Origin: an uncultured Coprococcus sp.
Lineage (GTDB): Bacteria; Bacillota; Clostridia; Lachnospirales; Lachnospiraceae
Assembly (NCBI GenBank): GCA_934247115.1
Contig: CAKQIY010000012.1
Span: 1 to 63,815, forward strand
Direction: 5' to 3'
DNA length: 63,815 nt
Part shown: piece by piece, positions 9,701 through 15,455 of the stretch
How positions within the stretch are numbered: position 1 is the stretch's first letter
How the letters are laid out: each line of letters begins with the position of its first letter
Made by a program: the position numbers and the translations under genes
The notes under the pieces: model-generated
Databases searched by the model: none
Told to the model about the DNA's origin: nothing
The model's input: the letters and a program-made list of their open reading frames with translations, nothing else

Positions 9701-10538
9701 AGATATGAATCCAAGTAGTGCTTGTGGCAAATATAGTTTTAGTACAGAACACTTTAGCCGATATCTGCTGGCAATTCCGGCACCAAAGATTCAGCTTGAC
9801 CAAAATGTAACTATTACTGGAATTGAAACAAAGATTTATGATGGTAAACTACAGGTACAAAAACCAGTAGTTGTGACAGGTGATGGAAAGACTCTTAAGG
9901 AGAACAGAGATTATACTGTTACATATAAGAACAATAAGAATATAGGAACAGCTACAGTAGTGATCTCAGGAAAGAATGCATACGGCGGTGCTATCAAGAA
10001 GACATTTGCCATCAAGACAGCGGTTGGAAAGGTATACACAGGAACCTATAAGTACAAGATCACAAACGCAAATACAAATGGAACAGGAACGGTATCTATC
10101 ATAGGTTCGGCATATGCCAAGACAAACAAGAAGTTTACAACGCTCAAGGTCGCAGATACAGTGACCATAGGTGGAGTTAAGTTCAAGATCACCAGGATAG
10201 AGACCAAGGCATTTATGGGTTACCAGTATCTTAAGAATGTTGCGATAGGATCAAATGTGACAAGTATAGGTGATTATGCATTCTATAAATGTCCGAGCCT
10301 TGAAACCGTTACTGTAGGTAAGAATGTTAAAACTATAGGTACCAAGGTATTCTATGGATGCAAGAACTTCAAGGCTATGAAGATCTTATCATCAACGCTT
10401 ACGAAGGTTGGAGCATCAACATTCGCTGGCATCAAGGCAAATGCGACATTTGCACTGCCAAAGAAGTACTATAACAGCTATAGTAAAATGATAAAGAAGG
10501 CCGGCGCACCTAAGAAAGCGGTGTATAAAAAATTTTAG
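735..10538 (+). CDS. giant exported subtilase with BspA-like LRR and Big_2 domains (3267 aa)
   Basis: A very large exported, probably surface-associated protein. Residues 1-16 are basic and 17-33 are hydrophobic (signal or anchor). An S8 subtilase domain spans roughly 225-500, with triad Asp260 (VAIIDSGID), His301 (GHGTAVAG) and Ser455 (GTSMSAPMVAG). An InlB B-type repeat follows at about 516-585. Dozens of BspA-type LRR_5 repeats then run from about 593 to 2465, interrupted by VLYNK...YPAG-like inserts. After these come a second InlB-like unit (about 2485-2555), four Big_2 immunoglobulin-like domains (about 2560-2885), an Ig-like module with KIYDG (about 3026-3093) and a C-terminal LRR_5 cap. 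No LPXTG signal is visible. The start is ATG 735 because AGGGGAG (721-727) precedes it; the TTG at 717 lies upstream of that site. Inference: a c-di-GMP-controlled surface protease/adhesin. Confidence 0.93.
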   Translation: MRKTGNKKITQKNVKKAAAAIAGMFLCIGAAWGTTSYLNRDNHGDKEDNLVVSMQEPSDEMTYIDDTNKTDDKVVDDQSVYLTGYQQENAERESEMIGDKAEKQKETLAEDQGLYAPDSIVLSDTTREKANRLADKLGAEVRTTDDGKFAVLYLPDGTTIDDVYNNDEYSQDISDMSPDYYVSVSDLNNDLESVSIALPTEANKSTKSAGTANKKKVRDARPDYKVNDPNFQKQRYLDYINLKNTWKTTRGKGVTVAIIDSGIDTDHSEFKGRISKLSYNASENKTVKDYGLSVIEDTNGHGTAVAGILAASMNNKNGIVGIAPEVQLLVIKCSVNKNGELVRGSDAVFGLAYAIGAGADIVNMSFGSYRDFFSKYTKLAVDSDVICVAAAGNESTNIPVYPAALDEVIAVGAYDPDDDMIADYSNYGENVDMLAPGTAYTTAMGGGYALYTGTSMSAPMVAGAAALYRASHGKTRFDKMRQLLEASSVDLGVAGQDYYNGFGELDVYALVCEPKGTIKYDMMTDSLKDQSQIFVKGHTLQAMPEPEIDYLSFEGWYFDPNGTDICPLYKNVFKQNITLYAKWGSEDEGKSFTYIKKSDGTAKIQKYTGKRRYVTVPSEIGGLTVTEIGESAFADNDRIRSVSLPSSIKQIMAKAFANCTFLEKIEIPDATTGIGEEAFRGCVRLINVNITNNSKLAKVGAKAFAYSSISTFNIPKGLRSIGSKAFWGNASLKKLTVAAENPTYKLVNSALYKIDGKTLLYYPAGLKGKYTVDKATTIITSNAFAYSRCSEIVLNDGIVTLGKECFTHSRIHRIAIPKSVTTIGSSLCMYCSNLSEMVFPKNGKFNTLPEKMFSHNYSLKKIVIPKYIKNIQTEAFSHANVSSVSFENESRLDEIGDSAFWGTMIKNITIPDSVESIGSQAFFECSGLESVKWGKKSRCLVIDSYAFAYTYKLKNFTIPNKVYALGSNVLYNSGITQIVIGAGISDVGSGVFASCSKLSKISVDPKNQSYASYDGVLYSKNKSLLIIYPAAKSGIYKMAKQTKRIAGYAFSGATNLKKIEMNSGLTEIGQSAFENCENLQTPVLPSTLQIIENNAFSWCTSMKDKLVIPKNVRSIGWYAFENDYALTDIRFAPYSKLSQISYGSFAYSGIKNFTVPRNVSTIGQEAFIGCKNLLTVTFESESKLERLPAWVFTGADNLRRITFEKGSKLKSIQARACDGLIRLEKIDLGGCSQLASIGNFAFYSCQSLGSIVVPGKLKEIGRYTFYGCSKMSKMVLPKTLSSIGRYAFSKTKSIKLYFKAEVLPSDLEDKWDDGVGAYYVAVDKLYENDKWVYALTYDKKAAIVKYKGNEKNIKIAKIDGYAVASIGSGVFKNNKTVTSITLPSTLNGIYKGAFAGTTNLDSISIPDSVTVIGSRAFYGSGIKSISFGNGSKLKNIGSGAFERTTQLTSIKLPSGITDIKERTFYCSGIKGVGLPKNLTKIGRLAFAGSKLETVGIPSVVTEIGYGAFKNATSLAKITFASSSTSLLIRDEVFYDTGLNTISIPGNITYIGNLCFAKCKNLTSIQVDSTNKKYASLDGVFYNKAYTKLITCPAGKTGSYTLSDKVIYLGAGAFEGSMLSELIIPEKSKMVSIGYRSFYDCDNLTHVVLPSGVQSIDYYAFAYCDNLEEVDIAADGQMSGIYEGAFYNCSKLSKITIPYKVQEISDYAFYGCSELKTLEFAENSKLRGVYDHAFEYSGLESFVMPADMIEIGDYAFRGAKLKTFTFNKKLKEIGDYALADSGLTETTELVIPCSVEHIGKYILRNIRSLESLTLPFLGDAENCSYGTAAITYTYGNKGINYQWGCELGKLQRISILSGDHLDSLAFKNMCMREIYLPKSMRTIGSDAFSGCSFMQKIYLPDGITSIGYSAFAWCDDLQSIHIPRSCTVLRENLFDMCSSLKTIVLHKNVSKIAESTFSRCYGLESITVEKGSKYLKTVGGVLYNYGMTRIVMAPKGIRGKVTIPDGVRTIGDSAFSRCKYIEEIVMPDTVLTVGADAFKDCELMKNVTLSKKLKTIEDQAFSATAITAITLPNSVNYLGIGAFENCNKLKSIKLSDNIDTINPWTFSGTDRLRDIKFGKSLKYLDNNAFYGCGIESLALPESLVYVGAETFSLCSKMKEIYIGKNVSKIGSGAFSYCKSLQKIEVNKDNKYFHSENGILYNKKLTRILYIPYNLSGKIVIASGIKSIDSGFFAGRDNITEVVLPDSVETIGKDAFAECPNLTSIKLGRNIKSIGENFAGGSAYANNMSNYVDGILYIGQYAVGENTDLLPDSKSVLRIKNGTVLVADMVAAYLNIKKLILPDSVRYIGRMSFGHCHNLKYVRWSKNLKLVDMDAFVEDPIMSVIIPDYCVYRGDINNVEYCRFGNQKSYNILNDTAYDSMVTFVGGYECNLGSTTNTKNIILENQYQIKKTYLESDVKGINIFCREKAGTKALDKFKKNNKVYYSGEWNLCTFYADGIVVKMIPLRKSKIVQAPAKSVVLDILPDGAVFTGWDINGDGKADELPATLTSDLKANALYTIPIKSISMKSELTLEVDETKKLSVSAKPAGYTQSNKLTWVSSDSNVVTVTDGRITGISEGQATIKAVLTSNKMIYASCTVTVTPKTYGIRLSNTDTTLNVGDTYAINHKLVLMEGDTDPTIFTSENVDIASVDSSGVITAVGPGKTNIEITHGEYKVMFAVTVKQPMTGVKIDTTELEIPIYESAFLTATFEPANTTDNKTIEWYSEDTDIAEVYPGGEVEAKSVGTVEIYGIVGKFRISCQVTVTSPIEDIALNTATGTLRIDRTKQLDVIYIPSDTTDDKNVLWSSDDPEIASVSESGLVTGHKKGQTVITGTVGSHKATYTVDVIGIKDEETGIIVANSDDTDMPDDMSFTAKELDYEEIVNLYGNSLEKYKVDENGRVYSLCVYDLTLKKGEDTVQPDKQVDVDIPVPDGAPTEDMEIYRLEDDGSVTDMNPSSACGKYSFSTEHFSRYLLAIPAPKIQLDQNVTITGIETKIYDGKLQVQKPVVVTGDGKTLKENRDYTVTYKNNKNIGTATVVISGKNAYGGAIKKTFAIKTAVGKVYTGTYKYKITNANTNGTGTVSIIGSAYAKTNKKFTTLKVADTVTIGGVKFKITRIETKAFMGYQYLKNVAIGSNVTSIGDYAFYKCPSLETVTVGKNVKTIGTKVFYGCKNFKAMKILSSTLTKVGASTFAGIKANATFALPKKYYNSYSKMIKKAGAPKKAVYKKF
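2510..8130 (+). repeat. BspA-like LRR_5 repeat array inside the giant protein gene
   Basis: The coding sequence repeats a unit of about 22-24 codons with the protein pattern xxIGxxAFxxCxxLxxIxIPxxVxxIG. The copies are diverged at DNA level, so this is an old protein repeat rather than a recent DNA expansion. About five copies carry an insert in which a tyrosine-rich turn (GVLYNK, ALYKIDG, GVFYNKA) leads to a YPAG/APKG motif. The repeated phase produces many antisense open frames here that are not genes. Confidence 0.85.
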
Positions 10539-10564
10539 TCCTAAAAATTAAATAAAACATATGG

Positions 10565-10600
10565 ATGGCTATGTGTATCAATATATGCATAGCCATTTGT
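10565..10600 (+). terminator. strong hairpin after the giant protein gene
   Basis: ATGGCTATG (10565-10573) pairs perfectly with CATAGCCAT (10588-10596), and the stem extends inward by TGTAT/ATATG around a CAAT loop. Only a short TTTGT follows, so termination efficiency is uncertain. Confidence 0.55.
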
Positions 10601-10636
10601 CCACTTTAGAAATTTCATCTTGTCAAGAAAAAACAC

Positions 10637-10665
10637 TTGACAACCCACCCCGCCTGTATTAGAAT
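10637..10665 (+). promoter_or_regulatory. sigma-A-type promoter for the ylxM-ffh operon
   Basis: TTGACA at 10637-10642 and TAGAAT at 10660-10665, with a 17-base spacer, lie 41 bases before the ylxM start codon. The -35 box is a perfect consensus. Confidence 0.85.
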
Positions 10666-10706
10666 AGCCCATGGTAAAGCAAAAATACTTTACAGGCAGG
10701 TGCGTT

Positions 10707-11063
10707 ATGGAGAAGATAGTCAGACAGTCTATGTTATATGATTTTTATGGTGAGCTGCTCACAGAGCATCAGAAGAGCGTGTACGAGGATGTCGTGAACA
10801 ATGACATGTCTTACTCAGAGATAGCGAGACTCAACAACATAAGCAGACAGGGCGTATATGATATGGTAAGGCGCTGTGACAAGATCCTCGAGGAGTATGA
10901 GGAGAAGCTTATGCTGGTACATAAGTTCATGAAGGCACAGGAACAGGTTCAGAAGATCAAGGAATGTGCGGATGAGCTTAAGACGATGAACTCGGATGAA
11001 CGGCTTGCGGGCAGAATTGAAGATATAGTGAATTATTCAGATAAGATACTCGAAGATTTCTGA
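10707..11063 (+). CDS. ylxM: YlxM family DNA-binding protein (118 aa)
   Basis: A small helix-turn-helix protein of the YlxM/UPF0122 family, a presumed accessory factor of the signal recognition particle pathway. The sigma-like HTH is visible in LTEHQKSVYEDVVNN and MSYSEIARLNNISRQGVYD, followed by a long charged helix to the C-terminus. The frame opens earlier at 10671, but AGGCAGGTG upstream of ATG 10707 and the promoter position favour the shorter form, which matches the family length of about 110-120 residues. It is the first gene of the operon with ffh and rpsP, the usual Firmicutes arrangement. Confidence 0.9.
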   Translation: MEKIVRQSMLYDFYGELLTEHQKSVYEDVVNNDMSYSEIARLNNISRQGVYDMVRRCDKILEEYEEKLMLVHKFMKAQEQVQKIKECADELKTMNSDERLAGRIEDIVNYSDKILEDF

Positions 11064-11093
11064 TGATAGATAATATCAGAAGGGAGAATGTCT

Positions 11094-12440
11094 ATGGCAT
11101 TTGACAGTTTATCAGATAAACTGCAGAACGTTTTTAAGAAGCTGAGAAGCAAGGGCGTACTTACTGAGGATGATGTCAAGGAGGCCATGAAGGAAGTCAA
11201 GAGAGCACTTCTCGAGGCCGACGTTAACTTCAAGGTTGTTAAGTCATTTGTCAAGTCGGTGAGTGACAGAGCTGTAGGAGAGGAAGTTCTCAAAGGTCTG
11301 AATCCTGGACACATGGTCATCAAGATCGTTAAGGAAGAGATGGATAAGCTCATGGGCTCTGAGATGACAGAGATCAAGCTCAGACCATCCAATGAGATCA
11401 CGATCATCATGATGTGTGGACTTCAGGGAGCAGGTAAGACCACCACGGCGGCAAAGCTTGCATATCAGTTCAAGAACAAAGGCAAGAAGCCACTTCTTGT
11501 GGCATGTGATGTATACAGACCGGCAGCTATCAAGCAGCTGCAGGTGAATGGTGAGAAAGTTGGTGTTCCTGTGTTTGCCATGGGAGACAACAACAAGCCA
11601 CTGGATATTGCGAAGGCGGCTGTACAGCATGCAGCCAAGAACAATATCAATCTGGTGTTCCTTGACACCGCAGGACGTCTTCATGTTGATGAGGACATGA
11701 TGAACGAGCTTGCAGAGATAAAGGAGAATCTGGACATTGCCTACACCATACTGACCGTTGATTCCATGACAGGTCAGGATGCGGTAAATGTAGCGACAAC
11801 GTTCAATGATAAGATAGGTATAGACGGTGTCATCCTCACAAAGCTGGATGGTGATACCAGAGGCGGTGCCGCACTGTCGATCAAGGCAGTCACGGGCAAG
11901 CCGATCCTGTACTCAGGTATGGGAGAGAAGCTTACCGATTTGGAGCCATTTTACCCGGATCGTATGGCGAGCCGAATCCTCGGAATGGGTGATGTAGAGT
12001 CACTTATTGAGAAAGCCCAGTCGGCCATCGACGAGGAGAAGGCCAAAGAGATGGAACAGAAGTTCCGCAAAGCAAGTTTTGATTTCAACGATTTTCTTGA
12101 TCAGATGGCTCAGCTCGAGCAGATGGGCGGCATGCAGGAGATCCTTTCCATGATGCCTGGCATGGCAAGTCAGATGAAGAATGTTGAGATAGATGAGAAC
12201 GCTGCTAAAACACCAAAAGCAATCGTTCTGTCCATGACACCTAGAGAGCGTTCACTCCAGGATCCGATATCGTCATCAAGAAAGAAGCGTATCGCAGATG
12301 GAGCCGGTGTCCAGATAGCAGATGTCAATCGTTTCCTTAAACAGTTTGAACAGTCTAAGAAGATGATGAAGCAGATGTCCGGCATGATGGGCGGAAAGAG
12401 AAAACGTGGTGGTTTTAAAATGCCTTTTGGCTTAAGATAA
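11094..12440 (+). CDS. ffh: signal recognition particle protein Ffh (448 aa)
   Basis: The SRP54 GTPase binds 4.5S RNA and signal peptides of nascent membrane and secreted proteins and delivers ribosomes to FtsY. The N domain is at 1-95, and the G domain has GLQGAGKTTTAAKLA (G1), DVYRPAAIKQL, DTAGRLHVD and TKLDGDTRGGAALS. The methionine-rich M domain has MGGMQEILSMMPGM and ends with KKMMKQMSGMMGGK, followed by GGFKMPFG. Length is normal. Two ATGs are possible. AGGGAG at 11081-11086 is 7 bases from ATG 11094 and only one base from ATG 11088, so I use 11094. Confidence 0.98.
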   Translation: MAFDSLSDKLQNVFKKLRSKGVLTEDDVKEAMKEVKRALLEADVNFKVVKSFVKSVSDRAVGEEVLKGLNPGHMVIKIVKEEMDKLMGSEMTEIKLRPSNEITIIMMCGLQGAGKTTTAAKLAYQFKNKGKKPLLVACDVYRPAAIKQLQVNGEKVGVPVFAMGDNNKPLDIAKAAVQHAAKNNINLVFLDTAGRLHVDEDMMNELAEIKENLDIAYTILTVDSMTGQDAVNVATTFNDKIGIDGVILTKLDGDTRGGAALSIKAVTGKPILYSGMGEKLTDLEPFYPDRMASRILGMGDVESLIEKAQSAIDEEKAKEMEQKFRKASFDFNDFLDQMAQLEQMGGMQEILSMMPGMASQMKNVEIDENAAKTPKAIVLSMTPRERSLQDPISSSRKKRIADGAGVQIADVNRFLKQFEQSKKMMKQMSGMMGGKRKRGGFKMPFGLR

Positions 12441-12465
12441 TTATTATTTAGGAGGAACAAGAACA

Positions 12466-12711
12466 ATGGCAGTAAAGATTAGATTAAGAAGAATGGGTTA
12501 TAAGAAGCATCCTTTCTACAGAGTGATCGTAGCAGATTCAAGATCACCAAGAGATGGTAGATTCATCGAGGAGATCGGAACATATGATCCTAACCAGGAG
12601 CCATCTGTAGTAAAGATCGACGAGGAGGCTGCTAAGAAGTGGTTAGCTACAGGAGCACAGCCAACTGAGTCAGTTGCAAAGTTATTAAAGCAGGCAGGTA
12701 TCGAGAAGTAA
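12466..12711 (+). CDS. rpsP: 30S ribosomal protein S16
   Basis: The 81-residue protein starts MAVKIRLRRMGYKKHPFYR and contains ADSRSPRDGRFIEEIGTYDP, the diagnostic S16 core that helps assemble the 5' domain of 16S rRNA. It has a strong AGGAGG ribosome site at 12451-12456. It sits 25 bases after ffh and 21 bases before khpA, in the conserved ffh-rpsP-khpA-rimM-trmD order. Confidence 0.99.
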   Translation: MAVKIRLRRMGYKKHPFYRVIVADSRSPRDGRFIEEIGTYDPNQEPSVVKIDEEAAKKWLATGAQPTESVAKLLKQAGIEK

Positions 12712-12732
12712 TCATACTTGGGAGGTATAGAG

Positions 12733-12960
12733 ATGAAAGATTTAGTAGAAATCATTGCAAAGTCCCTAGTAGATCATCCTGAGCAGATAGCTGTAACCGA
12801 GACTGAAGAAGACGGCATAATAAAGATAGACCTTACAGTCGCACCAGAGGACATGGGTAAGGTAATCGGCAAGCAGGGCAGAATAGCCAAATCCATCCGT
12901 ACAGTTGTCAAGGCAGCTGCTTCAAAGGGTGATAAGAAGGTTGTCGTTGATATTAAGTAG
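12733..12960 (+). CDS. khpA: KH-domain RNA-binding protein KhpA
   Basis: A 75-residue single KH domain protein (formerly YlqC) that binds RNA, usually together with KhpB/Jag, and affects cell division and sRNA biology in Firmicutes. The GxxG loop is visible in VIGKQGRIAKSIRTVVKAA. The start is ATG 12733 because GGGAGG at 12720-12725 lies 7 bases before it. The upstream in-frame TTG at 12718 overlaps that ribosome site and is unlikely to be used. Confidence 0.95.
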   Translation: MKDLVEIIAKSLVDHPEQIAVTETEEDGIIKIDLTVAPEDMGKVIGKQGRIAKSIRTVVKAAASKGDKKVVVDIK

Positions 12961-13028
12961 AACTGCATAAGCAGGATAAGTGGTATTTCTTAATCTTCAT
13001 ATGACAGAGGATTTTATTACCGAGTTAA

Positions 13029-13053
13029 GAGGGGGAGTTTATACTCCCCCTTA
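13029..13053 (+). terminator. hairpin between khpA and rimM
   Basis: GGGGGAGT (13031-13038) pairs with ACTCCCCC (13043-13050) around a four-base loop and is followed by TTATATTATAT. The T tract is poor, so it may attenuate rather than end the operon transcript, or stabilise RNA ends. Confidence 0.45.
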
Positions 13054-13054
13054 T

Positions 13055-13163
13055 ATTATATGTCACAGGCGTAAGCCTGATGACCTGCGCACGCATCAGC
13101 GTGCTACTGCATTATATGTCACAGGCGTAGGCCTGATGACAAAGCACGCATCAGCGTGCTACC
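13055..13163 (+). repeat. two tandem copies of a 56-bp double-hairpin repeat
   Basis: Unit 1 (13055-13110) and unit 2 (13111-13163) are nearly identical. Each unit holds two short hairpins, GTCACAGGC-GTAA-GCCTGATGAC and GCACGC-ATCA-GCGTGC. The pair lies in the khpA-rimM gap, immediately before the rimM ribosome site. There is no coding potential that fits. It resembles a REP-like intergenic palindromic element; two copies without spacers do not make a CRISPR array. Confidence 0.8.
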
Positions 13164-13183
13164 ATATTTATATAGGAGAGAGC

Positions 13184-13732
13184 ATGGAACACAATACAGA
13201 AGACAGACTCAGAGTAGGAGTGATAACCTCAAGCCATGGTATAAAGGGCGAGGTTAAGGTATATCCGACAACAGATGACAATGATAGATTCAAGAGCCTG
13301 GATAAGTGCTATCTGTCAAATGGCAGAGAGACTTTGGCGGTCAATTGTACATCTTGCAAATTTTTGAAAAATATGGTTATTCTTAAGTTCAAAGAATACG
13401 ATAACATAAATGATATAGAGCGTTTTAAGAATTATGACATACTTGTCGACAGAGAGGATGCAGTCCCCCTCATGGATGGAGAGTTTTTCATCTGTGATGT
13501 CCTTGACGCTGATGTATATGATCAGAATGACGAACACATAGGAATCCTTGACGACGTGCTGGAGACTCCGGCAAATGATGTATTTGTCGTTAAGAAGGAC
13601 GATGGTGGTGAGATGCTCATTCCTGTAGTACCGGATTTCGTGTTCGATGTTGACACAGAGAATAAGAAGGTCAAGGTCAGAACATTTGAGATGGTTGAAG
13701 CAGATGACTTAGATGACGATGCTGAGGATTGA
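13184..13732 (+). CDS. rimM: 16S rRNA processing protein RimM (182 aa)
   Basis: RimM binds ribosomal protein S19 and helps mature the 30S head. The N-terminal beta-barrel starts RLRVGVITSSHGIKGEVKVYPTTDD. The C-terminal PRC-barrel has GILDDVLETPANDVFVVK and MLIPVVPDFVFDVD, both typical of the family. The frame is open far upstream to 12980, but that extension runs through the palindromic repeat. AGGAGAG at 13174-13180 sets ATG 13184. It has an acidic tail (DDLDDDAED). Confidence 0.96.
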   Translation: MEHNTEDRLRVGVITSSHGIKGEVKVYPTTDDNDRFKSLDKCYLSNGRETLAVNCTSCKFLKNMVILKFKEYDNINDIERFKNYDILVDREDAVPLMDGEFFICDVLDADVYDQNDEHIGILDDVLETPANDVFVVKKDDGGEMLIPVVPDFVFDVDTENKKVKVRTFEMVEADDLDDDAED

Positions 13733-13781
13733 TCGCATACAGACGTTTGGTGAGATGATGAATATATACTAGGAGCGGACT

Positions 13782-14507
13782 ATGAATTTTTACATTTTGA
13801 CACTTTTCCCCGAGATGGTTATGAATGGACTTTCAACGAGTATCACGGGAAGGGCCATAGAGTCGGGAAAACTTCATATAGAAGCTATAAATATAAGAGA
13901 TTACACCCAGGATAAACACAATCATGTGGATGATTACCCATATGGGGGCGGCGCAGGCATGGTCATGCAGGCACAGCCTGTGTATGATGCATACACGGCA
14001 CTGGTGGAGAAGCTTGGCAGAAAACCATGGGTCATATATATGACTCCGCAGGGAAGAACCTTCAATCAGGGTATTGCACAGGAGCTCTCGGAGAAGGAGG
14101 ACATAGTTCTTCTGTGTGGCCATTACGAGGGAATAGACGAGAGGGTTCTTGAGATGATCGTCGATGACTATATGTCCATAGGTGATTTTGTGCTGACTGG
14201 CGGAGAGCTTCCAGCCATGGCTATCGTGGATGCTGTGTCTCGTCTTGTTCCAGGGGTTCTGAATAACGAGGACAGTGCTGAGATAGAGACTTTTTATAAC
14301 AATCTGCTTGAGTATCCGCAGTACACCAGACCTCCTGAATTCATGGGGAAGAAGGTTCCGGATGTACTGCTTTCGGGCAACCATAAGCTCATAAATGAGT
14401 GGAGACTTGAACAGTCTATCTCCAGAACGAAGGAGCACAGGCCGGATATGTACGAGAAGTATATGATCGAGAATCCTCCTAAGGAGAAAAAGAAACGAAG
14501 AAAATAG
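13782..14507 (+). CDS. trmD: tRNA (guanine-N1-)-methyltransferase TrmD (241 aa)
   Basis: TrmD methylates G37 of tRNAs with SAM, which prevents +1 frameshifting. Its SPOUT-fold signatures are visible: FPEMVMNGLSTSITGRAIESG at the N-terminus, DYPYGGGAGMVMQAQP, LLCGHYEGIDERV and SIGDFVLTGGELPAM, which forms the trefoil-knot cofactor site. Length is normal. It is preceded by an AGGAG site. In most Firmicutes rplS follows trmD; here a lipoprotein gene follows instead. Confidence 0.98.
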   Translation: MNFYILTLFPEMVMNGLSTSITGRAIESGKLHIEAINIRDYTQDKHNHVDDYPYGGGAGMVMQAQPVYDAYTALVEKLGRKPWVIYMTPQGRTFNQGIAQELSEKEDIVLLCGHYEGIDERVLEMIVDDYMSIGDFVLTGGELPAMAIVDAVSRLVPGVLNNEDSAEIETFYNNLLEYPQYTRPPEFMGKKVPDVLLSGNHKLINEWRLEQSISRTKEHRPDMYEKYMIENPPKEKKKRRK

Positions 14508-14546
14508 CAGGTTGCCACCTGTGGTATTAAGGTGGTATACTAAGAG

Positions 14547-14580
14547 ATGGCAGAATTCGAGATTATTCGGATTCTGCCAT
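14547..14580 (+). other. stable hairpin after trmD
   Basis: ATGGCAGAAT (14547-14556) pairs perfectly with ATTCTGCCAT (14571-14580). No T run follows, so it is not a standard intrinsic terminator. It may mark the 3' end of the trmD message or block exonuclease. Confidence 0.5.
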
Positions 14581-14645
14581 AACCTTGTGGAGACGCGACT
14601 GCAGGGCATACACAAATACAAGGAAGAACAAGGAGACAAAAGATT

Positions 14646-15290
14646 ATGAAGCGCAGATTACTTATGACTATGATGGCAATGGTTCTGGCATTCTCATTTA
14701 CAGGATGTGGAGACAAGAAGGCAGAAGAGACAACGGCAACCACAGAGGCTGCATCAGAGGTGAAGGATGAGTTCATCAAGTTTGTTGGAACAGATATCCC
14801 TAAGGTGGATACAGAGGAAGCTGAGATCATGAAGAAGTTCAACTCATATTTTGCTGAGGGAACTACTATAGATACAGATGCTCTGCTCAAGGATCTTACA
14901 GACAATCTGCTTCCAAAGTATAAGACATTTCTTGATGATGTACAGGCTATAGATGTCAAGACTGACGAGGTCAAGGCACTTAAGGATCAGTATTATGATG
15001 CCATGAATGCACAGTATGAGGCTATGCAGAAGGTTGAAACTGCTATCAAGGACAAGGACAAGGACGTTCAGACAGACGCTCAGAAGCTTCTCTCAGATGC
15101 ACAGAGCAAGTATACAGCATATAACGATGCAGTATATGCACTGGCTCAGAAGGAGAATGTCACTCTGAAGGGTGAGATAGCAACAACAGCGACCAGTGAG
15201 GCGGGAAGTACAACTGAGGCCAACACCGAGGCAATAGATCCAAGTGAGGGCATGACAGACGAGGTTGAGACAACTGAGGCAGCACAGTAG
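14646..15290 (+). CDS. putative lipoprotein (214 aa)
   Basis: No family is recognised. The N-terminus MKRRLLMTMMAMVLAFSFTGCGDKK is a typical lipoprotein signal peptide, with Cys20 in FTGC as the lipidation site. The mature part is mostly helical and rich in Lys, Asp and Glu. It has a Thr/Glu tail (ATSEAGSTTEANTEA, VETTEAAQ) resembling a flexible cell-wall spacer at the wrong end. It is probably anchored to the outer face of the membrane. It is monocistronic, flanked by the trmD hairpin and by a strong terminator at 15317. The next genes encode a two-component system, but nothing in the sequence links them functionally. Confidence 0.85.
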   Translation: MKRRLLMTMMAMVLAFSFTGCGDKKAEETTATTEAASEVKDEFIKFVGTDIPKVDTEEAEIMKKFNSYFAEGTTIDTDALLKDLTDNLLPKYKTFLDDVQAIDVKTDEVKALKDQYYDAMNAQYEAMQKVETAIKDKDKDVQTDAQKLLSDAQSKYTAYNDAVYALAQKENVTLKGEIATTATSEAGSTTEANTEAIDPSEGMTDEVETTEAAQ

Positions 15291-15316
15291 TATTGTCGAT
15301 ATAGAAAAATATTTTG

Positions 15317-15355
15317 AAAAGCAGTGGATACATGGGTGTGTTCACTGCTTTTTTG
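15317..15355 (+). terminator. intrinsic terminator after the lipoprotein gene
   Basis: AAAAGCAGTG (15317-15326) pairs with CACTGCTTTT (15343-15352), and the T run continues to 15354. Confidence 0.9.
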
Positions 15356-15455
15356 CTGTGGTATACTGTAAAAAATATGCTCAGTTCACATTTTTTACAA
15401 ATATCAATGTTATATTGAGATAAATTGGATATTATTCTATATGTGGAGGTACGAT

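Noticed and set aside
11033..11684. Minus-strand frames opposite ffh
   Set aside because: Antisense shadows of ffh without start signals.
13055..13163. CRISPR array
   Set aside because: Only two adjacent copies with no spacers, and no cas genes in the window.
12980..13183. N-terminal extension of RimM back to 12980
   Set aside because: It would translate the palindromic repeat and a hairpin; the family start and ribosome site are at 13184.
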